A DNA stretch of 64,000 nt, taken from positions 1,798,001-1,862,000 of the forward strand of contig NZ_JBHUOZ010000003.1 in assembly GCF_042686025.1 (NCBI RefSeq), read 5' to 3'. Shown here in pieces: positions 6,460 through 15,442 of this stretch; position 1 is the stretch's first letter, and every line of letters begins with the position of its first letter. Made by a program: the position numbers and the translations under genes. The notes beneath the pieces were generated by a model that saw only the letters and a list, made by a program, of their open reading frames with translations, did not search any database and had not been told where the DNA came from. The DNA is from Terrimonas rubra (lineage in GTDB: Bacteria; Bacteroidota; Bacteroidia; Chitinophagales; Chitinophagaceae).

Positions 6460-9441
6460 ATGATGATAAAAAAAATACTCCCCCTGGTATTCCTGTTAAG
6501 TGCGTACGGCACTTATGCCCAGGAGAAAACAAGCCCGGCCAAAGCGCCGGCGCCAATGAACTGGAAGGATATTTCTTCCTGGCGTTCCATCAGTACTTTT
6601 AGTGTTAGCCTGTCCAACGACGGAAAATGGGTTGCTTATCCCATCACTACCCGCGAAGGTGACGGCGAACTGGTAGTTAAAAAAGTAAACGATACCACCA
6701 TCCGGAAATATCCAACCGGTGGCGCTTCCTTTGTTAACTTCTCTTTTTCGGATGATGGCAAATGGCTTGCTTATAAAGAAGCTTCCAAATACAGCGAGAT
6801 ACAGGCAGCCGCCAAAACACCCGGCAAACAGTTATTTGATAAATTAATACTGGTTGACCTGGCAACAGGCAAACAGACCACCATTGAAAGAGCCGGCAGC
6901 TTTTCCTTTAATAATAAAAAATCCAGCCACCTGGCCGTATCCATAGTAAAGGAACGCAGCGGCATGCCCAAGCCGGATGATGCAGGCGGTACCGACCTGC
7001 TGATCGTTGAACTGGCTACAGGTAAGATACTGAACATAGGTAATACCGGTGAGTTCAGTTTTAACAAGGAAGGTAATTATTTAGCTTATACCATTGATGC
7101 GACCAATAAATCGGGCAATGGCTTATATATTAAAGACCTGGCCAGCCAGCAAACCACTGTACTGGATAATGACAAAGCCGTATACAAATCATTAGGCTGG
7201 AATGAAGAAGGTACCGCTTTCGCATTGCTTAAGCTGACCAGTGATGAAAAATATAAAACAGAGAAAGGCGTGGTGATGGGTGTAAAAAACATCGGCAAAT
7301 CACCGGCACTCACCAGCTACGATCCCGCTAAAGATTCATTGAACTTCCCCGCAGGGCAAACCATCAGTAAAAACAGGAGGCCTTACTGGAGTGAGGACCT
7401 GTCAAGGCTTTTCTTTGGTATTGCACCGCTGGAGTTAACCAAAAAAGAAGATAAACCCGCTGCAGATTCGGCAAAGAAAACAGTTGATGCTGCACCCAAA
7501 CTTACCGAAGCGCAGAAGCTGGAAAACCTGAGAAAGGATACGGCCATTAAATCGATCAGTGACCTGAAGAATGCTCTGGCCAAATTAGATACGGCCAAGC
7601 CCAAGGCCGCACCGGCTGTAACAAAAAACAATGCCACCAAACCCGATATGATCATCTGGCATTGGCAGGATAAACGTTTACAAAGCCGCCAGCAGGTAAT
7701 GGAAATGGGCGATAAGAATTTTACTTATAGCGGCATGTATGATGTGGCTACCGGTAAGTTTAAACAGCTGAATGATAGCAGCTCCCGCTCCCTTACCATT
7801 TTACCCAAACAAAAATATGCCGTGGTACTGGACGACAGGGATTATGAACTGGATATTAACCTGGATGGTCAGAACTACAGCGACCTTTATGTGGTGGACC
7901 TGAAAGACGGCAGCAAAACCTTATTGGAGAAGAAGTTTTATATGCCTTCATTCACCTCCAGGCCTCAGCCTTCACCGGATGGAACCAAGTTTGTGTATGG
8001 TAAAGACGGTCATTATTATGTATACGACCTGGTGGCCAAAACCAGCACCAATATAACGGCGGCGGTTCCTGCTTCTTTTGTAAATACCGAAGATGATCAT
8101 AATGTGGAAAAACCACTGACCCCGGTAGTGGGATGGAGCAGTGACAGCAAAACCATATTGATCCGGGACCTTTGGGATATCTGGCAGTTATCGCTGAACA
8201 ATAAAACAGCGGCCGTTAACCTCACTAAAAACGGTGCCCTTACCAAAACAAGGTATGCCGGCCGGTACTCACTTGACCCTGATGAAAAAGGAATTGACCT
8301 GTCAAAACCTGTATACATCAGTTTATATGGTGAGTGGAATAAAAAATCAGGCATTGGCAGGTTAGAAGGCGGCAAAAACGGCCTGCAACCCGGTATTAAA
8401 CAACTGGTATGGGAGGATGCAAGGATACACTCACTTTCCAAAGCAAAAAATACCGGTGTGTATATGTATGCCAAAGAAAAGTTTAATGAGCCTACCGAAT
8501 TTTATACCAGTAATGAACAGCTGACCACAGCGGAAAAAGCAACGGCTAATGCACCGGATAAAAATAAATATACCTGGAGCGCCGGTGTACAGCTGGTAGA
8601 TTATGTATCGGATAAAGGCGATAGTTTACAGGGTGCATTATTCCTCCCTGCCGGTTATGAGAAAGGAAAGAAATACCCGACCGTGGTGTACTACTATGAA
8701 AAAATGTCGCAGTCATTACATGCCTACAGCAACCCCGATTTCCCGGGTGGTGGCTGGAACCCCGGTATGTATACCAGCAATGGTTATGCGGTATTTATGC
8801 CGGATATTGTATATAAAATGGACGACCCCGGTATGAGTGCCGTATGGTGCGTATTGCCCGGTGTAAAAGCTGCTATTAAAACCGGTGTAATTGACGAGAA
8901 CAGGATGGGCTTACAGGGGCATAGCTGGGGTGGTTACCAAACCGCTTTCCTGGTTACCCAGACCAATATGTTCAAAGCCGCCGCTCCCGGCGCAGCCCTC
9001 ACCAATATGATCAGTATGTATGACTTGATTTACTGGAACAGTGGTGGTGGTAATATGTCCATCTTTGAATCCTCGCAGGGACGTTTTAAAGGAGGACCAT
9101 GGGAAAACTGGGATTCCTACCAGCGCAACTCTCCTATTTACCATGTAAAAAATGTAACAACACCTATTTTATTATTACATAACGATAAAGATGGTGCGGT
9201 TGATTTTACACAGGGTATTGAGTTTTATAATGCCTTACGCCGTTTAAAAAAGCCGGTAGTGATGATCACTTATAAAGGGGAGAACCATGGCATCAATAAA
9301 CTGGAGAACAGGAAGGACTATGCCGTAAGGATGATGGAGTTTTTTGATCATCATTTAAAAGGCAAGCCCGCGCCTGACTGGCTGAAAGATGGTATTGATA
9401 AATTAAAACTGGACGAACACCTGGAAAAAAGAGCGTTCTGA
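6460..9441 (+). CDS. Secreted S9-family prolyl oligopeptidase-like peptidase
   Basis: This 993-residue protein has a type I signal peptide (KKILPLVFLLSAYGTYA, cut before QEK). A long beta-propeller region (about 30-680) contains repeated WD40/TolB-like blades such as SLSNDGKWVAYPI and FSFSDDGKWLAYKE. A C-terminal alpha/beta-hydrolase domain follows (about 700-985). Catalytic residues can be placed: Ser822 in GHSWGGYQ, Asp911 in HNDKDGAVDF and His943 in GENHGIN. Members cleave peptides, often after Pro or Ala, in the periplasm. An insertion rich in Ala, Lys and Pro (about 325-395) interrupts the propeller. It stands alone, with a strong terminator following. Exact specificity is not predictable. 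Confidence 0.93.
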   Translation: MMIKKILPLVFLLSAYGTYAQEKTSPAKAPAPMNWKDISSWRSISTFSVSLSNDGKWVAYPITTREGDGELVVKKVNDTTIRKYPTGGASFVNFSFSDDGKWLAYKEASKYSEIQAAAKTPGKQLFDKLILVDLATGKQTTIERAGSFSFNNKKSSHLAVSIVKERSGMPKPDDAGGTDLLIVELATGKILNIGNTGEFSFNKEGNYLAYTIDATNKSGNGLYIKDLASQQTTVLDNDKAVYKSLGWNEEGTAFALLKLTSDEKYKTEKGVVMGVKNIGKSPALTSYDPAKDSLNFPAGQTISKNRRPYWSEDLSRLFFGIAPLELTKKEDKPAADSAKKTVDAAPKLTEAQKLENLRKDTAIKSISDLKNALAKLDTAKPKAAPAVTKNNATKPDMIIWHWQDKRLQSRQQVMEMGDKNFTYSGMYDVATGKFKQLNDSSSRSLTILPKQKYAVVLDDRDYELDINLDGQNYSDLYVVDLKDGSKTLLEKKFYMPSFTSRPQPSPDGTKFVYGKDGHYYVYDLVAKTSTNITAAVPASFVNTEDDHNVEKPLTPVVGWSSDSKTILIRDLWDIWQLSLNNKTAAVNLTKNGALTKTRYAGRYSLDPDEKGIDLSKPVYISLYGEWNKKSGIGRLEGGKNGLQPGIKQLVWEDARIHSLSKAKNTGVYMYAKEKFNEPTEFYTSNEQLTTAEKATANAPDKNKYTWSAGVQLVDYVSDKGDSLQGALFLPAGYEKGKKYPTVVYYYEKMSQSLHAYSNPDFPGGGWNPGMYTSNGYAVFMPDIVYKMDDPGMSAVWCVLPGVKAAIKTGVIDENRMGLQGHSWGGYQTAFLVTQTNMFKAAAPGAALTNMISMYDLIYWNSGGGNMSIFESSQGRFKGGPWENWDSYQRNSPIYHVKNVTTPILLLHNDKDGAVDFTQGIEFYNALRRLKKPVVMITYKGENHGINKLENRKDYAVRMMEFFDHHLKGKPAPDWLKDGIDKLKLDEHLEKRAF

Positions 9442-9461
9442 TAGCAGGAAGGAATAACAGT

Positions 9462-9494
9462 AAAAATGGGTTCAGTTTTCTGAACCCATTTTTT
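9462..9494. terminator. Bidirectional terminator between S9 peptidase and MarR-GNAT genes
   Basis: A 14-bp stem, AAAAATGGGTTCAG with its complement, has a TTTT loop and is flanked by T- and A-runs. It serves two convergent genes. Confidence 0.9.
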
Positions 9495-9522
9495 ATTATA
9501 GTTGGTATCATATACTTACAGC

Positions 9523-10485
9523 TTACGGGTGATTATCCAGGTCCAGTTCCATCTGTATATTGCAACGTTTATAAGGGGTTGACTTACCGGCCACTTTCTG
9601 AAAGCCCATTTTGTAATACAGATTGATGGCGGGTTTTAGCACGGTATTACTCTCGAGGTATAATTTGGATGCACCCAGCCTTTTGGCTTCGCTGATGATG
9701 GCCTGGCCCAGTAACCAGCCGATACTTTTACCCTGTGCTTCAGGCGACACGGCCATCTTGGCCATTTCATAATCGTAATCAGGATCATCCATTTTTATAA
9801 GCGCACAAATGCCCACCGGTTCTCCTTCATATAATGCCACTAATATGCTACCGCCTTTGTTGATGATATACCCTTCCGGGTTGTCCAGCGCTTTATAATC
9901 AGCCTCCTCCATTTCAAAATAAGCCGATATCCACGCTTCGTTCAGGGATTTAAAAGCAGTCTTATATTTTGACTCATAAGGAACGATCTGTACAGCTTTG
10001 CTTTCCCGCAGTTTTTTTTGTTCCTGTACTCTTTTTAATAAGGATTTCTGGTCCAGCAAAAACTCCCATTCCGCAATTGCTTCCCAAAGGTTATGACTGG
10101 CTTCGCGGATAATACCTTCCACCGCTACGGTAATATCGGCGTACTGCATTTGTATTTTTTCGGCCAGGGCCGATCCCTTCTTGGTTAACCCCACCACGTT
10201 ACGGCGTTTATCACCGGACTGCAGGTTTTGTTTTACCAGTCCATCTTTGATCATTTCCTTTATGATCTTAGTAACCGAAGGCTGTGAGTGGCCTATTGCT
10301 TCGGCTATTTCTGTAATGGTCTTTTCACCTTCTTCGGACAAAATAAAAAACACCGGGAAACATTTGGGTGAGAACGTAACGCCATATAATTCATACACTT
10401 TGGCCGCATCATCGGTCATTCTTGCAGTGAGCAGCCTCAACCGGCTGCCAATAGCCATCTTACCTGTTTTCTCAAAAAAATTCAT
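9523..10485 (-). CDS. Bifunctional MarR regulator / GNAT acetyltransferase fusion
   Basis: This 320-residue cytoplasmic protein has two domains. Residues about 1-145 form a MarR-type winged helix (ITEIAEAIGHSQPSVTKIIKEM recognition helix, wing SGDKRRNVVGLT). Residues about 165-315 form a GNAT acetyltransferase, with the acetyl-CoA loop in MAKMAVSPEAQGKSIGWLLG and the terminal LYYKMGFQKV. The fusion is a known architecture in which DNA binding is combined with acylation of a small molecule or protein; the acetyl acceptor is unknown. A dyad CATAAC-N2-GTTATG next to its promoter suggests autoregulation. Confidence 0.9.
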   Translation of the reverse strand: MNFFEKTGKMAIGSRLRLLTARMTDDAAKVYELYGVTFSPKCFPVFFILSEEGEKTITEIAEAIGHSQPSVTKIIKEMIKDGLVKQNLQSGDKRRNVVGLTKKGSALAEKIQMQYADITVAVEGIIREASHNLWEAIAEWEFLLDQKSLLKRVQEQKKLRESKAVQIVPYESKYKTAFKSLNEAWISAYFEMEEADYKALDNPEGYIINKGGSILVALYEGEPVGICALIKMDDPDYDYEMAKMAVSPEAQGKSIGWLLGQAIISEAKRLGASKLYLESNTVLKPAINLYYKMGFQKVAGKSTPYKRCNIQMELDLDNHP

Positions 10486-10502
10486 ACTTATATAATTAAT
10501 TA

Positions 10503-10524
10503 CATAACTGGTTATGCAAATATA
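10503..10524 (-). promoter_or_regulatory. Promoter with putative MarR operator for the MarR-GNAT gene
   Basis: Read on the minus strand, a Bacteroidota -7 element TATATTTG (10517-10524) is directly followed by the perfect dyad CATAAC-CA-GTTATG (10503-10516), 18 bp from the start codon. A repressor bound there would block the polymerase. Autorepression is inferred from position only. Confidence 0.5.
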
Positions 10525-10565
10525 TACACGACCCTCACCGCTTCAAAATATTTTAACAAAAAAAG

Positions 10566-10607
10566 TTAGTTCATTTTTTTGTGAACTAAAAAAACTATCT
10601 ATCTTTG
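10566..10607 (+). promoter_or_regulatory. Promoter and dyad operator of the GbsR-type regulator gene
   Basis: The perfect inverted repeat TTAGTTCA-N8-TGAACTAA (10566-10589) encloses a -33 TTTG (10578-10581). A consensus -7 TATCTTTG follows 18 bp later (10600-10607), and the gene starts at 10645. Because the operator covers the -33 element, the MarR/GbsR-type product probably represses itself. Confidence 0.6.
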
Positions 10608-10644
10608 CATCGTCAAACTGAATTGATACCCATAAACAACCCCC

Positions 10645-11115
10645 ATGTCAAACAAAATACCATTAAGTAAAGTACAGGTACAACTCATCGAAGAGCTGGT
10701 GCATGTGCATGTAATGATGGGACTGCAACCAGCCTGGGGAAAGATCCTGGCCTTGTTAACGGTATCGGATGAAACGGAGCTGACCTTTGAACAGATCATG
10801 GAAACGCTTGATATCAGCAAGAGCGGTGTTAGCCAAGCCTTGAAACAACTGGAGCTGACCAAACGCATTGCCTATAGAACAAAAATGAACGATAGAAAAC
10901 GTTATTTCCACCTGCGTATTGAAGACTGGAGAGAGCAGGTAGCGGAGATGTTCAGTGTTTTAGGGAAAAGTGTGGCTACTACCAACAAGATATTGAAGAT
11001 ACGTCCTGCTGCTACAAAAGCTTTTAACAGGGACCTGGCAGATATGAATAACTTTTTATCCTCCCTGCATAAAATGACCATACCAGCGTTAAAAACAACG
11101 CCGGAAAAAAAATAA
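10645..11115 (+). CDS. GbsR/MarR-type winged-helix transcriptional regulator
   Basis: This 156-residue cytoplasmic protein is a small GbsR-like winged helix. The N-terminal helix is QLIEELVHVHVMMGLQPAWGKILALLT, followed by a helix-turn-helix TFEQIMETLDISKSGVSQALKQLE, a wing YRTKMNDRKRYFHL and a helical C-terminal dimerisation part. GbsR in Bacillus controls glycine-betaine synthesis; in Bacteroidota such genes usually regulate a neighbouring outer-membrane or efflux gene. The downstream beta-barrel gene at 11253 is the natural candidate target. A regulator-like half-site TAGTTCACTA lies between them at 11131-11140. The ligand is unknown. Confidence 0.85.
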   Translation: MSNKIPLSKVQVQLIEELVHVHVMMGLQPAWGKILALLTVSDETELTFEQIMETLDISKSGVSQALKQLELTKRIAYRTKMNDRKRYFHLRIEDWREQVAEMFSVLGKSVATTNKILKIRPAATKAFNRDLADMNNFLSSLHKMTIPALKTTPEKK

Positions 11116-11130
11116 TTTTTTTTGTATTAA

Positions 11131-11140
11131 TAGTTCACTA
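11131..11140 (+). promoter_or_regulatory. Candidate secondary binding site of the GbsR-type regulator
   Basis: TAGTTCACTA shares the TAGTTCA core with the dyad at 10566-10589 and lies in the spacer before the barrel gene. It is a single imperfect site, so this is only suggestive. Confidence 0.35.
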
Positions 11141-11252
11141 AATACTAAACAAACTAATAAAAACAACACTAAATGAATTTAATAGATAATATGCCTCCGG
11201 GAATATTATTGATTACTAATAAAAAACACAATCAACATTTAAAATTTACATT

Positions 11253-11906
11253 ATGAAACAATTATTCGTTGCAGCCTTAGCACTCATCAGCTTTACTACT
11301 GTTAACCAGGCCCAGGCCCAGAAGGGACTTTCCCTTTCCGTTAAAGGTGCACCCCAATTGAGCTGGATGCACAATGAAGATGACAATGACGACAATTCGC
11401 TGGATATGAAACCCATGCCCAGTGCCTCCTTTGGTGTGGGTATCGGTTATGGCTTTACCAAAAACCTGGGTATACAGTTAGATGGTCTATACGCCATACA
11501 GGGCCGTAAGTTTGAAACCAATAATAATGATCTTTACCAGCAGGTACACTATATTAAAGTAGCCCCTATGTTCACCTATACCTCCCCTTCTATCGGTATT
11601 GTTTCCTTTACCGGTAAAATAGGTCCCCAGGTAAGTTTTCTTACCAGCTCCAAACTGACCGACGATGATGGTGATAAAGTGATGGGGAATATGAATAGCC
11701 TGTACGAAAAAGTAACCTTTGGTGGCGTAAGTAATCTTGGTGCACAGTTTCAATTAACTAAAAAACTGTTTTTAACCAGCGGTGTGCGTTTTGATATGGA
11801 CTTTACCAATGCCGAGAATGAAGATCATATTAGCTACCCTTCAAACAGGGCAACAACATTGAACAGCAGCCTGGGCTTAGAGTTAGGTGTTAAGTTTCAG
11901 TTATAA
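11253..11906 (+). CDS. Outer-membrane beta-barrel (porin-like, PF13568-type) protein
   Basis: This 217-residue protein has a signal peptide (MKQLFVAALALISFTTVNQAQA, cut near QAQA) and alternating amphipathic strands typical of small Bacteroidota barrels annotated porin family or PorT-like, ending with the terminal aromatic/hydrophobic signature LGVKFQL. An acidic loop (NEDDNDDNS, about 42-50) and another (TDDDGDKV) face outward and could bind cations. It is located in the outer membrane. The GbsR-type gene immediately upstream probably regulates it. A clean terminator follows. Confidence 0.85.
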   Translation: MKQLFVAALALISFTTVNQAQAQKGLSLSVKGAPQLSWMHNEDDNDDNSLDMKPMPSASFGVGIGYGFTKNLGIQLDGLYAIQGRKFETNNNDLYQQVHYIKVAPMFTYTSPSIGIVSFTGKIGPQVSFLTSSKLTDDDGDKVMGNMNSLYEKVTFGGVSNLGAQFQLTKKLFLTSGVRFDMDFTNAENEDHISYPSNRATTLNSSLGLELGVKFQL

Positions 11907-11927
11907 GTATTTACTATTCTGTTCTGT

Positions 11928-11957
11928 AAAAGTGTAGCCTATAGGGGCTACACTTTT
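11928..11957. terminator. Bidirectional terminator after the barrel gene
   Basis: A 12-bp perfect stem AAAAGTGTAGCC with its complement and a short loop, ending in TTTTATATTT. It separates convergent genes. Confidence 0.9.
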
Positions 11958-11982
11958 ATATTTAACAGCCACCGGACAGGTT

Positions 11983-13458
11983 TTATTTTTTCGTTTTTAA
12001 CGAATCGGCAATGGTCCTTGCCTCTTCCAGGGAAAAGCCGCCTTCAATATTTATAGGGTTACTCATAACAGCTGATACGATCACCGGCATGGCTATTACT
12101 TTTTTGTTTACTACTATGGCAATGGGCTTACCTGTATTGGCAGCAGCCAGTTGTTTCAATTTATGAGCCCCCGTTTTCGTAAATGTAATTTGCACTACCG
12201 GCTCTCCCCTCTCACTCACCTGCACACTGGTTTTACTGATATCGGTTTTTGTCAAAAAAGGCTTTGGCGCCAGTACCGGTAAAACGTCAGCTGATTTTTC
12301 TGTTTCCACAATAGTGTAAAAACCATCTCCCCTTTTAACGGCAAAAGGAACAACAGTACCCGTTGTATTGTCTTTCTCCGGCGTCAAAGCCTCCATATCC
12401 GGTACTACATCAGGTATGGTAACCAGTGTTTCACTGCCTGCATCACGCTTTGTGTCCTCTGTAAATCCGTTGTATTTATAAACAGGCAGGTCTCCTTCGC
12501 AGGCAGAATAAAAAATGCTGCCGGCAGCTATTTCCTTATCCAGGGGATCGGTCGTTGTTTTTACCGGGGCCAGTTTGCTGTACTTATGCAGGTACCGGTC
12601 GTCGTTGTATTGATTGTTCCGGTAGTAGTCTTCATTATCCTTGGCCCAGGCACTCACATACAGGTTTTTATTTTTATCGTAGGTATAAGCCGGCGGATCA
12701 GCCTGGTAGAATATTTTATAATGCCGGTTGGCAAAAATTTCTTTTTGCCGGGCAGTCTGCATGAGGGCATATTCCGCTTTCATGGCCAGTATCTCCTGCC
12801 ATTGTTTTTGTTCATCCTCATCCATTACCTGTTTTACAATACCCCGGTCGCCAAAGTTTTCGGATAATTTTAAAACCTGCTCATCTCCGGACTTTTCCAC
12901 TATTGCGACAAAAGGCTCGTAATACCTTTGTGGTTCATTGTAAATAAGGATAAAATCGTTCCAGCCTTTTTCTATATCAAAAACCGAGGATCTTGTCCCG
13001 GCCTCTTTTTCTTCCCATTCATTTTCGCTTACATGCGACAAAGTAATTTGTGCCGGTACATTCTCCGATTCATACACATAAGGAGCACTGAAACAATTGG
13101 CAAGATCATTAAACACTCTTTTAGCCTTGTCCCGGTTAAACCGTACATAGGTCTTTCCTTGTTCAAAGCCCAGGAAATTCATTCTTGTTTTTTCGCCTAT
13201 ACTTTTATTTTGGGCAGCATATAACTCAAACAGTTCGGGCCTGTCAGGATAAAAATGCAGCAACTCTTTTTCAAACCTATATTTACCGGGAACCATGGTG
13301 GCATAACCGTATAACATAAAACTACCATCTTCAAAAAGGCAAATACCATCATTATTGCCATAACGGCCACTTAATTGTTTATACCTTTCTTTGTCTGTTT
13401 GTGTCATACCCTTACTTGCCAGCAGCATTATACATGCAGCTAAAAAAAATGTTTTCAT
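11983..13458 (-). CDS. Secreted protein with C-terminal SecDF-P1-head-like domain
   Basis: This 491-residue protein has a signal peptide (KTFFLAACIMLLASKGMTQ). The N-terminal 330 residues are not recognised; they begin with a lipocalin-like pattern (LSGRYGNNDGICLFEDGSFMLYGYATMVPGKYRF), then a polar Tyr/Asn-rich region. The last 95 residues resemble the P1 head of the SecD periplasmic domain: VQVSERGEPVVQITFTKTGAHKLKQL, IAIVVNKKVIAMPVI and INIEGGFSLEEARTIADSLK. SecD itself is a membrane export subunit; here there is no TM region, so this is a free periplasmic or surface protein that borrowed the fold. It is monocistronic, 56 bp downstream of the GH123 gene on the same strand, so cotranscription is possible. 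Confidence 0.7.
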   Translation of the reverse strand: MKTFFLAACIMLLASKGMTQTDKERYKQLSGRYGNNDGICLFEDGSFMLYGYATMVPGKYRFEKELLHFYPDRPELFELYAAQNKSIGEKTRMNFLGFEQGKTYVRFNRDKAKRVFNDLANCFSAPYVYESENVPAQITLSHVSENEWEEKEAGTRSSVFDIEKGWNDFILIYNEPQRYYEPFVAIVEKSGDEQVLKLSENFGDRGIVKQVMDEDEQKQWQEILAMKAEYALMQTARQKEIFANRHYKIFYQADPPAYTYDKNKNLYVSAWAKDNEDYYRNNQYNDDRYLHKYSKLAPVKTTTDPLDKEIAAGSIFYSACEGDLPVYKYNGFTEDTKRDAGSETLVTIPDVVPDMEALTPEKDNTTGTVVPFAVKRGDGFYTIVETEKSADVLPVLAPKPFLTKTDISKTSVQVSERGEPVVQITFTKTGAHKLKQLAAANTGKPIAIVVNKKVIAMPVIVSAVMSNPINIEGGFSLEEARTIADSLKTKK

Positions 13459-13514
13459 TGTTAGGGCAAAGATAAAGCCGGTGCCGCTAATAATATCGTT
13501 AAAGAAAATAGCTG

Positions 13515-15251
13515 TTATTCCTCCAGCAACTTTTTAACGTCTGCCAGCATTGCCGTGGCAGTAATCGTTTTTAGTTTACGGATATCAAATACGGCCAATG
13601 CGGCATTCAGCTTTTTTAAACGGGCCATATCACCATTCTTTGTATACAATTCACGCAGTAAACGGATTTTTTCAAAATCCTGGATGCCTTCAATTAATTT
13701 TTCGAAACGTATGGAGGTGCGTGGACCAGGATATACCTGGTAGGTGTCGCCTGCGGGCCAGGTTCTGAAACGGGAATCAGTTAATGGCGAAGCCACCCAG
13801 CTATTATATGCCCAGCGCAGGTAACCGGTAAACCCTTTGGCCGCAGCATACCAGCCTAACCATACATGTTCATCCGGTGGTGAAAAAGTAAAGCCGTTGG
13901 GATAGTTTTCCGTACAACAGGTATAATACGTACTGGGCTTTTTATTGGTAATGCGCTCCTGCAGCACTTCTTTTGGAAACTCCAGACTGGACGCAACACA
14001 ATAATCATAAATATCCTTTTCAATTTCAGGATGATAATTACCTGCCAACGTAATTTTCCATTCAGGGTCTGCCGCTTTTAATAAATCAATCACCACCTGC
14101 ATATCTTTCATCGGTCTTTCATCCATGGCAATAGTCGTAATACCAAACCAGCCTTTCTTTTTCAGGTGCAGGGCAAAACTTTGCAACATCGGTATCCAGT
14201 GATTATAATAGGCCGCAGAGCCGATAGCCGCTTTTAACACGGTGTCCCTGCCTGTTTTTTCATCATAGTAACCAAAGGAAAGGCTCCAGGGCACCATACT
14301 ATAACAGTTGATCTGCCTGGTTATACCGCAACTCATCACAAAACTCACATACTCATCAAACAATGTATAGTCATAACTCCAGGAACCATCCGCATGTTTG
14401 ATCCATTTTATCAGCGATGGAAAATCATCATAAGTCTGGTGCCCCCATGGCTCATTCATAATACTGGTGGTAATACACTTTTGACCGGCCTTTGCCAGCA
14501 TTTCATAATAAGGACGCATGTATGCATAATGCTCCTTACTCCATAAAGGCACATTATGCACCCTGGCAACGGCGGCAGGGTGTTGCCAGAGATCAAGATG
14601 ATAACTCCAATCCGATGCCGGCGGCAGGGTTTTGTCAACCACTTTAACCGAGTAAGACAGGCGGTAATTTTTATCCGCCTTTATCATTATATAGCCATTG
14701 TATTTTCCGGGTTTAGCAGTAGCCGGTACCCGGATACTTATCCAGACAGGTTGTACCGTATTAGCGGCTACGGGTATCACTTTTATCCGGTCAATAGCAT
14801 CCGCTACAATGGAGGAATCAAAATCCTGTGGTTTCCGGTGACCGCAACCCTGGCCAAATTCATCCGTCTTCACATAACGTACAAAACCTGCTTCTATATT
14901 GTCCCCCGCAATAATATCCTTGTTTGCAGAGATTAATGTGGACACAGTAACAGAAAGTTCCGCAAGCGGCTTATTGGTCCATAACAGCACCTGTGTATGT
15001 ACTTTCTCCCCCTTCCAGGCAGTACCCTGCCATGCAGGCTTTACACCTACTGGTATTTTATCTTTTTCATACCGCACACTGCTGCTGCCGAAACCGGTCA
15101 TCACCAGCTGTCTCATCAGCTTCCAGTTTTCAACCGGCCCCTTGGAAGATATATAAGGATCGGGGTAATAGGTATCACGATAACCCTTATCCTGCGCATA
15201 AACGCCTGTTACCAGCAAGAGTGAACTGACTAAAAACGCCAGGCTTTTCAT
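13515..15251 (-). CDS. Secreted glycoside hydrolase, GH123/DUF4091 type
   Basis: This 578-residue protein has a signal peptide (AFLVSSLLLVTGVYAQ), an N-terminal beta-sandwich (about 30-215) and a TIM-barrel DUF4091 domain (about 225-520). GH123 enzymes remove beta-N-acetylgalactosamine by substrate-assisted catalysis using an Asp-Glu pair; here ITTIAMDERPM gives Asp377-Glu378. Other family features are SYHLDLWQHP at the barrel start and the LRWAYNSW motif near the end. It lies alone rather than in a PUL, but the two PULs and GH20 downstream also act on HexNAc glycans. Substrate beyond a HexNAc glycan is inference. Confidence 0.82.
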   Translation of the reverse strand: MKSLAFLVSSLLLVTGVYAQDKGYRDTYYPDPYISSKGPVENWKLMRQLVMTGFGSSSVRYEKDKIPVGVKPAWQGTAWKGEKVHTQVLLWTNKPLAELSVTVSTLISANKDIIAGDNIEAGFVRYVKTDEFGQGCGHRKPQDFDSSIVADAIDRIKVIPVAANTVQPVWISIRVPATAKPGKYNGYIMIKADKNYRLSYSVKVVDKTLPPASDWSYHLDLWQHPAAVARVHNVPLWSKEHYAYMRPYYEMLAKAGQKCITTSIMNEPWGHQTYDDFPSLIKWIKHADGSWSYDYTLFDEYVSFVMSCGITRQINCYSMVPWSLSFGYYDEKTGRDTVLKAAIGSAAYYNHWIPMLQSFALHLKKKGWFGITTIAMDERPMKDMQVVIDLLKAADPEWKITLAGNYHPEIEKDIYDYCVASSLEFPKEVLQERITNKKPSTYYTCCTENYPNGFTFSPPDEHVWLGWYAAAKGFTGYLRWAYNSWVASPLTDSRFRTWPAGDTYQVYPGPRTSIRFEKLIEGIQDFEKIRLLRELYTKNGDMARLKKLNAALAVFDIRKLKTITATAMLADVKKLLEE

Positions 15252-15442
15252 ATATTCTTTTTCTTTTTAAAAAACAAGATACAGCTTAAAAAGCCTGTAA
15301 AACACTAAATTTCACGATGAGTTTTTATCAATCGTTTGTGTTCCCCGGGCATACAATAAAGCTCATTTTTTAGCCGGCAAACAAATTTCAACTACAAACA
15401 CTTATTTTTATCTGGTATTAAACACCGACTAAACACTTATTC

